From Candidatus Collierbacteria bacterium (GTDB taxonomy: Bacteria; Patescibacteriota; Microgenomatia; UBA1400; MFAQ01): a stretch of 5,127 nucleotides of DNA. The stretch spans positions 1 through 5,127 of the forward strand of contig JAHFKQ010000051.1 of assembly GCA_023245265.1 (NCBI GenBank). Direction: 5' to 3'. Positions 1-4,343 of this stretch are shown piece by piece (position 1 is the stretch's first letter; each line of letters opens with the position of its first letter). Under the pieces are notes generated by a model. That model searched no databases, had not been told where the DNA came from, and was given only the letters and a program-made list of their open reading frames with translations. The translations under genes were made by a program, and so were the position numbers.

Positions 1-225
1 ATCATATCCATCGTGTGACTCTGGCATAAACATGAATCGAAACTCTGTGTATGGTTCGTAATTGCTCAACCCACCTCGGCAGGTCATCCTAACCGCTTTC
101 AGCCAGGCCTCTTTCGGGGGATGTACGACACACCCTCCACTACCAGCCCGCCGGAAGGAAACCACCTCGGCTACACCGGTCGCTTCACGATTTTTCACCA
201 CCTGTTTTGGTCGAGAACTTGCCAT
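1..225 (-). CDS. Hypothetical protein, N-terminal 75 residues (runs off left edge)
   Basis: The minus strand is open from an ATG at 225 to the window edge with no stop in 75 codons. The start is well supported because AAGGAGA lies five bases upstream (231-237). The visible protein begins MASSRPKQVVKNREATG, is basic, has no signal peptide or membrane segment, and holds cysteines at residues 32 and 49. A Gly/Ser-rich stretch (residues 28-31) leads into VVHPPKEAWLKAVR, and the visible end is aromatic and acidic (YEPYTEFRFMFMPESHDGYD). I do not recognise a family. It lies downstream of the 48-aa membrane protein gene on the same strand, but a terminator at 299-336 separates them, so it is probably transcribed on its own. 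No convincing promoter is visible at 226-298. The strong Shine-Dalgarno and clean open frame make it likely real, with function unknown. Confidence 0.75.
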   Translation of the reverse strand, partial: MASSRPKQVVKNREATGVAEVVSFRRAGSGGCVVHPPKEAWLKAVRMTCRGGLSNYEPYTEFRFMFMPESHDGYD

Positions 226-230
226 ACTAA

Positions 231-237
231 TCTCCTT
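231..237 (-). promoter_or_regulatory. Strong Shine-Dalgarno site of the left-edge gene
   Basis: The minus strand reads AAGGAGA, followed by five bases (TTAGT) and ATG. This near-perfect anti-16S match fixes the start at 225. It stands out because the starts in the minus-strand cluster on the right have no comparable site. Confidence 0.8.
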
Positions 238-298
238 GTAAAAGGTTTTGTTTGTCCAAAAACTCCAACCCCATTCGTACCACAGTGAGGGAATAAAG

Positions 299-336
299 TA
301 AATAGAAAAAGCGCCGGGAGCAGAGGCTCTCGGCGC
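299..336 (-). terminator. Intrinsic terminator after the 48-aa membrane protein gene
   Basis: Bases 311-336 form an 11-bp stem (GCGCCGAGAGC on the minus strand, one G-U pair) closed by a 4-base loop. On the minus strand it is followed directly by TTTTTCTATTT. The hairpin begins 27 bases after the stop codon of the small membrane protein gene. The U-tract lies only on the minus-strand side, so it acts in that direction and insulates the left-edge gene. Confidence 0.88.
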
Positions 337-363
337 GTTGGGGTATTTAGTGGCGTTGATTTT

Positions 364-510
364 TTACGGGTCTTTTTTTGATTCCCTCCTCTTTTTTCGC
401 CACATACTGAATTCTTCTGCCGTTTGGGCAATCTCAAACCCTAATCTGAAGCCAATAGCAGGAGCGCCGATAGCTAACAACAATAGAGAAGCCAACCCGA
501 TAGTCAACAT
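364..510 (-). CDS. Small single-pass membrane protein, 48 aa
   Basis: An ATG at 510 opens a 48-codon frame ending in TAA at 364-366. Residues 2-25 are hydrophobic (LTIGLASLLLLAIGAPAIG core) and fit one transmembrane helix with an internal Gly-Ala-Pro. A short amphipathic stretch follows (FEIAQTAEEFSMW), then a strongly basic tail (RKKRRESKKDP), which by the positive-inside rule would be cytoplasmic. A TTG at 516 in the same frame is an alternative start two codons upstream and has the better spacing (6 rather than 12 bases) from AGGA at 523-526. A sigma70-like promoter lies just upstream and a strong intrinsic terminator just downstream, so it looks like a single-gene transcript. No family is recognised. 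A toxin-like or membrane-stress peptide is possible but unproven. The 68-codon frame on the opposite strand over the same bases lacks this signal context. Confidence 0.7.
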   Translation of the reverse strand: MLTIGLASLLLLAIGAPAIGFRLGFEIAQTAEEFSMWRKKRRESKKDP

Positions 511-537
511 AATCAACCACCATCCTTTCCGTTTTTC

Positions 538-565
538 AGTATAGCTGATATTTTCTTAAAAACAA
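538..565 (-). promoter_or_regulatory. Sigma70-like promoter of the 48-aa membrane protein gene
   Basis: On the minus strand, TTGTTT (560-565) and TATACT (538-543) are separated by 16 bases. Transcription would start near 531, next to the GGAAAGGA at 523-530, giving a very short leader of about 15-20 bases before the start codon. The -10 is good and the -35 moderate. Confidence 0.5.
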
Positions 566-580
566 CGTAGTTGAATTTTC

Positions 581-603
581 AAGCTAGAAGCTATAAGCTA
601 GAA
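581..603. repeat. Short direct repeat AAGCTAGAA (two copies)
   Basis: AAGCTAGAA occurs at 581-589 and again at 595-603, separated by GCTAT. It lies in the divergent gap between the membrane protein promoter and the NYN gene leader. No function can be assigned. It may be simple intergenic slippage sequence. Confidence 0.6.
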
Positions 604-631
604 CCTAACACCTTTTTATTATGTCTCTCTC

Positions 632-676
632 AATCGGCATGGTCTGAACACAAATAGACATAGTCCGATGCTGATT
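632..676. repeat. Imperfect inverted repeat in the gap upstream of the NYN gene
   Basis: AATCGGCAT (632-640) pairs with ATGCTGATT (668-676) over 9 bp with one G-U wobble on the plus strand. The 27-base loop holds a further GTCT/AGAC pairing. On the plus strand it is followed by CCTTTTGAATTT, so it could be a weak terminator or a protein-binding site. The gene-free stretch 566-746 holds this, the AAGCTAGAA repeat and nothing else I can name. Confidence 0.4.
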
Positions 677-746
677 CCTTTTGAATTTGTCGTTAATCTC
701 CCACGGTCTTCGAAGATAAGGTTTTAAAGCTAATCCCCAGTTTGAT

Positions 747-774
747 TTGACTTCTGATGGGCTAGGAGTATATT
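747..774 (+). promoter_or_regulatory. Sigma70-like promoter upstream of the NYN gene
   Basis: TTGACT (747-752) and TATATT (769-774) are each one base from consensus and are 16 bases apart. The predicted start is near 781. The first RNA structure downstream is an intrinsic terminator beginning at 788, so this promoter drives either an attenuated NYN transcript or a very short RNA. Confidence 0.6.
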
Positions 775-787
775 AGGTCTATACACG

Positions 788-827
788 CCCCAGCTAGCCG
801 CAAGGTCCGCTGGGGTTTTGTGTTCTT
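788..827 (+). terminator. Intrinsic terminator in the NYN leader (possible attenuator)
   Basis: CCCCAGC (788-794) pairs with GCTGGGG (809-815). Inside is a 3x3 internal loop and a short CC-GCAA-GG cap with a GNRA-type tetraloop. TTTTGTGTTCTTT follows at once. It sits between the promoter at 747-774 and the start codon at 849, so reading into the gene would have to pass it. No obvious anti-terminator partner exists in the roughly seven bases between the predicted start and the stem. Confidence 0.8.
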
Positions 828-830
828 TAA

Positions 831-839
831 TGTTAAAAT
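831..839 (+). promoter_or_regulatory. Candidate extended -10 giving a near-leaderless NYN mRNA
   Basis: TGTTAAAAT reads as TGn followed by TAAAAT, an extended -10 element placed after the terminator. Transcription would begin around 846-849, on or next to the ATG at 849. No -35 match is seen at the right distance. This could explain how the gene is expressed downstream of a terminator, but the element is AT-rich and may be chance. Confidence 0.3.
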
Positions 840-848
840 AGGCTTCAA

Positions 849-1445
849 ATGGATACTGTTTTTCTTATCGATGGCGAAAATCTAAAAGGTAAAATCAAAA
901 CTGTTTTCAAGGAAGCGGGAAAAGGGAAACCGATATGGCATCAGTATGATTTCAAGGGTCTCTTTAACAAGATACTTCAGGGTATGGTAATAAATCGGAA
1001 GGTTTTTTATTTTGCTCGAATTAAAGAACATGAGGGGAGCGAGAAAAAATCAAAAGAACTCATCGAAGAACAGCGGTTACTTAAAACCCATCTCGAATCA
1101 CAAAGCTTCGAGGTGGTATTGAGTGGTCGAGTTCGGGGGCAGATGGAGGATGGACGAGGTGGTAAGCCAATCCTTGTTTTCAAAGAAAAGGGCGTTGATG
1201 TAAAAATTGCTGTTGATATGGTCAGTTTGGCTTGTGATAAAAAAGTTAAAGAAATCATTCTCGCAAGCTCTGATTCTGATTTGCAACCAGCCATAAAAGA
1301 AGTACGATCTCGGAGAGTAAGCTGTGTTTATTTAGGCTTTGAGGCTCAACCGAACAAGGGTCTTTCCTATACCACAAATAGGACTATTTTGATAAGAAAC
1401 TCCGAACTTTTTGAGTTTGATAAAGTTCAGCAAAAACCTATCTGA
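849..1445 (+). CDS. NYN domain (LabA/DUF88-like, PIN-fold) putative ribonuclease, 198 aa
   Basis: The protein shows the acidic-site layout of the NYN/PIN-like fold. An N-terminal strand FLIDGENL has D8 and N11. A central KGVDVKIAVDM has D117 and D123. Then IILASSDSDLQPAIKEV carries D142 and D144, and a C-terminal strand reads VYLGFE. NYN proteins are metal-dependent nucleases, generally acting on RNA in the cytoplasm. The insert between residues 60 and 85 is rich in Lys and Glu and likely helical. The 198-residue length suits a stand-alone NYN domain, and no extra domain is visible. The start has only a weak AGG six bases upstream (840-842). The gene is transcribed alone towards the minus-strand RNA candidate and ends 12 bases before the shared terminator stem. 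The fold is confident, but the substrate is unknown. Confidence 0.92.
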   Translation: MDTVFLIDGENLKGKIKTVFKEAGKGKPIWHQYDFKGLFNKILQGMVINRKVFYFARIKEHEGSEKKSKELIEEQRLLKTHLESQSFEVVLSGRVRGQMEDGRGGKPILVFKEKGVDVKIAVDMVSLACDKKVKEIILASSDSDLQPAIKEVRSRRVSCVYLGFEAQPNKGLSYTTNRTILIRNSELFEFDKVQQKPI

Positions 1446-1446
1446 T

Positions 1447-1487
1447 AAAAACAAAAAACTCCCCATTCGCCAATCGGCGGGGGAGTT
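1447..1487. terminator. Shared (bidirectional) intrinsic terminator between the NYN gene and the RNA candidate
   Basis: AACTCCCC (1457-1464) pairs with GGGGAGTT (1480-1487), with an inner CGCC/GGCG helix and a three-base bulge. On the minus strand it is followed by a strong T-run (TTTTTTGTTTTT, 1447-1458), so it mainly ends the minus-strand RNA. On the plus strand a weaker TTCTTTGT follows, and the stem begins 12 bases after the NYN stop codon. Confidence 0.85.
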
Positions 1488-1567
1488 CTTTGTGGGAGTA
1501 GCAAACTACTGGAGGGAAGAACGGATTTCGTCGCCGGTCTAGGCCCTTGTTCGCTTCCTAGCCCTCA

Positions 1568-1587
1568 ATTTTGCTCCTATTTTGCTC
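1568..1587 (-). repeat. Tandem GAGCAAAAT repeat inside the RNA candidate
   Basis: On the minus strand GAGCAAAAT occurs twice (1579-1587 and 1568-1576) with an 11-base period. The copies fill a roughly 24-base loop closed by AGCC/GGCT (1588-1591 with 1560-1563). Repeated A-rich loop motifs of this kind can be protein-binding sites. The role here is unknown. Confidence 0.65.
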
Positions 1588-1746
1588 GGCTGGGCCCTTG
1601 GTGTGTCCATAAGACCAGTTGTCGCTTTTAACCGCTACCTTCGTCCTTGCGGACAATCCACCGCACTATGGCGGATGACGGACTTAATTCACAACCCCCG
1701 TTTCTGGCAAAAGCCAGAAAACACCAACTCTCACTACTCCGACTAG

Positions 1747-1755
1747 AGTATAGCA
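1747..1755 (-). promoter_or_regulatory. Extended -10 promoter of the RNA candidate
   Basis: The minus strand reads TGC-TATACT, with the TG of an extended -10 and five of six matches in the hexamer. The base seven positions downstream is the G at 1740 that opens the terminal helix. The -35 region (around 1770-1775, inside the end of the 183-aa gene) is poor, which an extended -10 can tolerate. Confidence 0.55.
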
Positions 1756-1765
1756 AACTTGCTCC

Positions 1766-2317
1766 CTAATCCCGCCACCTCTTTGGACGTAAGCCTAATT
1801 TTCTTGCCCCATACTCTGACAACCGTTTAGCAGTGCCCTCATCAACATAAAGGCTCCTCATTAAAAGTTCCGGTTCGCATCGTCCTCGATATCTTTTTGC
1901 CACTTGCTTCATTTGCTTAATTAGGTCTTCTTCGGAAGATGTCTTGGATTTTTCAAAAGTGAAATCGGGCCTGATTTTAATGACCTTCTTTTTGCCAAGT
2001 TCAACCACTATTTTCAAAGCAGTCTGATAACCAAGATTCAAGCGATCAGTCATCTCGGCCAAAGATGGATGCTGGTTATTAAGAACGTAAACACGGGCGC
2101 GCTTTATCCAATGATTTGATAGGCGTGGCTTTAAGGAATGACTATCAGCGAGCCAATCTTGTATTATGCAACCACCTTCAGCACCAACCCCAAGTTCGTC
2201 TTGAAAGGTCCCCCAGTTTGCATCAGGATTACTCTTTGAAATCTCAATCGCTCGGCCAAGTAGATTGACCCACTCTTCAAATGACCGATATTTCAATAAA
2301 TCTCTGATATCTCGCAT
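1766..2317 (-). CDS. DNA-binding protein with FtsK-gamma-like winged helix, 183 aa
   Basis: Residues 83-113 (HPSLAEMTDRLNLGYQTALK core) closely follow the pattern of the FtsK gamma winged helix: a short helix, then xxLxxRFxIGYxxAxxLxxxLxxxGxI. That domain recognises DNA in FtsK translocases, but no motor domain is present, so this is a free-standing DNA-binding protein. The C-terminus (residues 129-180) is basic and may hold a second helix-turn-helix, with PELLMRSLYVDEGTAKRLSE resembling a turn plus recognition helix. The N-terminal 80 residues are unassigned. The start lies seven bases after the 49-aa gene stop, with no Shine-Dalgarno site, suggesting translational coupling. It is the last protein gene before the RNA candidate. 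A regulator of this cluster or a DNA-maintenance factor are both possible. Confidence 0.82.
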   Translation of the reverse strand: MRDIRDLLKYRSFEEWVNLLGRAIEISKSNPDANWGTFQDELGVGAEGGCIIQDWLADSHSLKPRLSNHWIKRARVYVLNNQHPSLAEMTDRLNLGYQTALKIVVELGKKKVIKIRPDFTFEKSKTSSEEDLIKQMKQVAKRYRGRCEPELLMRSLYVDEGTAKRLSEYGARKLGLRPKRWRD

Positions 2318-2324
2318 ACTTTAT

Positions 2325-2474
2325 CTATTTGCTAACTTTCTTTTCAATATAATCATCTAGGACCATTTCTATTAGACCGTATAAAGAGGCTCGAATTTCT
2401 GCAATTCTTTCGTCAGAATACTTATCTCCACCCTCGTCTTCTAAAAGTTCCCGACATTTTTCAAGCGAAAGCAT
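2325..2474 (-). CDS. Small acidic helical protein, 49 aa
   Basis: An ATG at 2474 opens a 49-codon frame ending in TAG at 2325-2327. It fits exactly between the 129-aa gene (stop two bases upstream) and the 183-aa gene (start seven bases downstream), which strongly supports it as real. The protein begins MLSLEKCRELLEDE and continues GGDKYSDERIAEIRASLYGL, ending in a helical acidic tail with KK near the terminus. It looks like two amphipathic helices joined by a Gly-Gly turn. The ECR-L-L...S-D-E-x-I-x-x-I-R-x-x-L-Y pattern recalls small uncharacterised proteins found near mobile or phage-like genes. I recall that pattern only loosely and assign no function. No Shine-Dalgarno site is visible. 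Confidence 0.8.
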   Translation of the reverse strand: MLSLEKCRELLEDEGGDKYSDERIAEIRASLYGLIEMVLDDYIEKKVSK

Positions 2475-2476
2475 GG

Positions 2477-2866
2477 TTAATTTTCACTATCTGTCTCGTT
2501 GTTTAAGGAAAGATCGATCATGGGCTTTATCTTACTGTGGCCCGCGGTTATTGCTTCTTCCTCTGTCTTAAAACATTTAACGTCTCGATTAAAATCTTCT
2601 CTCAAGGCGTTGGACATTATCGCCGTGCTGTCTTTGATAATATCGTAGACCTTTTCATTTGCTTTGCTCGTATAGCCAAAGATTGTTCCTGTGGGGAGGT
2701 TAATGGTCCCATGTTGAGAGTAGGTTAGAAAGACGGGGCAATTATTATTAAAGACAAAAGGTTTTGTTCCCGAATTAACCACTAACCAAATAAGCCAATC
2801 AACCACTAAAGCGGCTATTATTAGGCCTAAGTAGAGAAGCAAGGTCATAGATTTCTTTATCGTCAT
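2477..2866 (-). CDS. Membrane-anchored protein with Ada-like Cys/AxxAG motif, 129 aa
   Basis: After a short basic start (MTIKKS), residues 8-30 are a strongly hydrophobic helix (LLLYLGLIIAALVVDWLIWL) that should anchor the protein, with the rest probably outside the cytoplasm. The soluble part has C43 in NNNCPVF and ends with VKCFKTEEEAITAGHSKIKP (C98). This resembles the C-x-F-x-T-E-x-E-A-x-x-A-G-[FY]-R motif at the end of Ada-type zinc-binding and related Cys-rich domains. Only two cysteines remain, so metal binding is doubtful. The gene follows the 92-aa gene by 13 bases and precedes the 49-aa gene by two, pointing to one operon. No clear ribosome binding site precedes the ATG at 2866. Function is unknown. 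Confidence 0.78.
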   Translation of the reverse strand: MTIKKSMTLLLYLGLIIAALVVDWLIWLVVNSGTKPFVFNNNCPVFLTYSQHGTINLPTGTIFGYTSKANEKVYDIIKDSTAIMSNALREDFNRDVKCFKTEEEAITAGHSKIKPMIDLSLNNETDSEN

Positions 2867-2879
2867 GGTGTTGTTTTAT

Positions 2880-3158
2880 CTACCTCACTCCCTTCGTTTT
2901 CAAATATTGTTCTAATTTCTCTAACTTCTCCCCATGTTTGGCTTCAAATTCTAGTGTTTTCTTGTCTACCAATTTAAGATAATTTTTAGCTTGCTTGATA
3001 AGCATTTCTCTTTCCTTCTGGCCCTCATCATTCTCTGGAGTTTTACGCGCTAAAGAAATTAACTTGTTGATTTTATCCAACCTTAAATTGTTCGATCTCA
3101 TGCACTCCTTAAGGTCTTCAGCAAATGTAGTTTGGGTTACTTCTTTATCTTGGTTCAT
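2880..3158 (-). CDS. Hypothetical charged helical protein, 92 aa
   Basis: The frame runs from ATG at 3158 to TAG at 2880-2882. A stop lies in frame close upstream of the ATG, so no longer version exists. The protein is rich in Lys and Glu and appears all-helical, with a likely coiled coil over residues 48-88 (EREMLIKQAKNYLKLVDKKT, then FEAKHGEKLEKLEQYLKTKG). There is no signal peptide or membrane segment, and one cysteine (C19). M20 is a possible shorter start. It is the first gene after the restriction endonuclease gene, 93 bases downstream, with no terminator between them, so it could belong to the R-M transcript or start its own. I see no clear promoter or Shine-Dalgarno site. No family is recognised. 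Confidence 0.75.
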   Translation of the reverse strand: MNQDKEVTQTTFAEDLKECMRSNNLRLDKINKLISLARKTPENDEGQKEREMLIKQAKNYLKLVDKKTLEFEAKHGEKLEKLEQYLKTKGVR

Positions 3159-3251
3159 AGTAATTTCAAATGATGTTGTAAATCAAATTTTGTTCGACGT
3201 TTGTATTCATGGTCTTTAACTATTTAACCCATTACGATACCACATTAAAAT

Positions 3252-4343
3252 TTATGTTTGCTGTAACCCTTCGACCACTGGTTCCATAAAGGTATCTAAA
3301 AATTCCTCTGTAACACCTTGCAGTCTCCTTCTTTGGCACAAACCATATAATTCTTCGACGGAAGAATAAGGGAAAAATCTAGTGTTGAGAGATCGAAATT
3401 GATCTCGATTCGCTTCTTTAACCACTTTATCTCTATCTTCATCTGGGGCGACAATTACATATCTCGTTGGAAATGGAGGTAATGAATCTTGAAATCCCTT
3501 CATCCTAGTAAGACCACTCGTAACCCCAGTAGTGTGCTCCACTTCAATGACGGCAGGCATAAGACGACCATTTTTGAACCAAACACAATCAATCAAACTG
3601 GCGGCCTTTACTGCATCAGGAAAATTTGATACTAATTTTTCATTCCCAAGATTAACAATCACCCCGTCCAACTCACCGAGTTTTTTGTTTTTGTAAATAA
3701 TCCCCTTATCATTCTGAGCTATCCAAGTACGAAAACCTAGCTCAATCCCGATCATAATCAACGCTACCTGCATTTGAGCGTGTCTGCGTTGTAAATCGAT
3801 ATCAATACCAATTTCAGCAAGTTCATCAGGGACCACAAGAGCATCGTAGAAAACATCAAGGTTTGGAACCTCGGAAATCACGATGTCAGTTTTTGTTTCT
3901 TCTAATACTCCAAAACGATGAGGATTTTCAGGAAACCAAACAATATGTTTATGGCCGTGCTTGATTTGAGTCGTACCAGCAACATCCTCAATCCGTCCCG
4001 GATAGCAAAAGTAAAACTCGGAAGTGTGGGCGATCAGTGACTCAAAAACGGATCGGGTATTATAACTGCCACCCAAAATACGGTCTAGGTTGATCGGTTG
4101 TCCGGCTCTAAACCCATTAGCAATCCTCCAGATCATCTCGGTCGATATGGATTCCTCTTTTGCTTGCTCAAGAGTTTCTCCAGCAACTGGGTTATATCTC
4201 TTAATCATGATCGGCCCCTCAGGTGTATCAACACGAATAATGTGTATTTGTCCGCGAGTGCGTGGATTTACATAGTGGTATGCTCTGTCTTTTGGTAAAA
4301 GAGCGATAGCTTTAACAATATCGTAAGCAGTTAATCTTCTCAT
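3252..4343 (-). CDS. Type II restriction endonuclease, PD-(D/E)xK variant with ExE, 363 aa
   Basis: Partner nuclease of the adjacent cytosine methyltransferase. The catalytic region is in the C-terminal half: HAQMQVALIMIGIELGFRTW (residues 188-207) and LGELDGVIV, then DCVWFKNG with D252, and VIEVEHTTGVTSGLTRM with E267-x-E269. The spacing of Asp and ExE matches PD-(D/E)xK enzymes that carry Glu in place of the catalytic Lys, as BamHI does. YVIVAPDEDRDKVVKEANR (295-313) is the usual following strand and helix of nucleases with this EvEhTt signature. The N-terminal 180 residues probably help bind DNA but match no domain I know. The start codon overlaps the methyltransferase stop in ATGA and has no Shine-Dalgarno site, so translation is likely coupled, which favours methylation before cutting. 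The recognition sequence cannot be read from this. Confidence 0.87.
   Translation of the reverse strand: MRRLTAYDIVKAIALLPKDRAYHYVNPRTRGQIHIIRVDTPEGPIMIKRYNPVAGETLEQAKEESISTEMIWRIANGFRAGQPINLDRILGGSYNTRSVFESLIAHTSEFYFCYPGRIEDVAGTTQIKHGHKHIVWFPENPHRFGVLEETKTDIVISEVPNLDVFYDALVVPDELAEIGIDIDLQRRHAQMQVALIMIGIELGFRTWIAQNDKGIIYKNKKLGELDGVIVNLGNEKLVSNFPDAVKAASLIDCVWFKNGRLMPAVIEVEHTTGVTSGLTRMKGFQDSLPPFPTRYVIVAPDEDRDKVVKEANRDQFRSLNTRFFPYSSVEELYGLCQRRRLQGVTEEFLDTFMEPVVEGLQQT

Larger units (their letters stand above)
1447..1740 (-). ncRNA. Candidate structured non-coding RNA of about 290 nt, family unknown
   Basis: This gene-free stretch follows the 183-aa gene. An extended -10 (TGCTATACT, 1747-1755) predicts a start at 1740. 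The first bases, GGAGTAG (1734-1740), pair perfectly with CTACTCC (1495-1501), a terminal helix like those of many large RNAs. Inside it TTGGTGT (1721-1727) pairs with ACACCAA (1598-1604). There is an 8-bp hairpin with a TTTT loop (1701-1720), a 7-bp hairpin with one G-U pair (1656-1676) and GTCC-GCAA-GGAC with a GNRA loop (1643-1654). GTTGT (1691-1695) can also pair with ACAAC (1618-1622). A strong terminator closes the unit at 1447-1487. GC is about 52% over 1501-1740 by my count, above the flanking genes. I looked for signatures of RNase P RNA, tmRNA, SRP RNA and 6S RNA and saw none. No long reading frame is present on either strand. The alternative is a structured 3' untranslated region of the minus-strand operon. 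Confidence 0.55.

Noticed and set aside
195..437. 80-codon minus-strand frame beginning MRLPKRQKNS
   Set aside because: It overlaps the better-supported 48-aa gene in another frame and reads straight through the strong terminator at 299-336. It has no ribosome site.
338..544. 68-codon plus-strand frame opposite the 48-aa membrane protein
   Set aside because: The minus strand has the promoter, ribosome site and terminator. The plus-strand start has no comparable signals.
615..776. Minus-strand frame of about 54 codons (contains NWGLALKPYLRRPWEIND)
   Set aside because: The amino acid mix looks protein-like and it might be a gene remnant, but there is no usable start codon upstream of most of it. 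It overlaps the NYN promoter, and a frame this short arises by chance often enough.
1007..1294. Minus-strand frames inside the NYN gene
   Set aside because: They are shadows of a gene with clear NYN motifs.
1537..1609. 23-codon minus-strand frame starting MDTPRAQPSK inside the RNA candidate
   Set aside because: It has no ribosome site and an arginine-rich low-information product. The start overlaps a predicted helix.
1447..1740. RNase P RNA, tmRNA, SRP RNA or 6S RNA
   Set aside because: The expected cores are absent: GAGGAAAGUCC/ACAGAA for RNase P, a tRNA-like end with a tag frame for tmRNA, the GGAAGNAGC-type SRP apical loop, and a simple rod with a central bubble for 6S. GTCC-GCAA-GGAC resembles the SRP tip only superficially.
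1668..1769. 33-codon plus-strand frame starting MADDGLNSQ across the RNA candidate
   Set aside because: It has no ribosome site, overlaps paired segments of the RNA and runs into the end of the 183-aa gene on the other strand.
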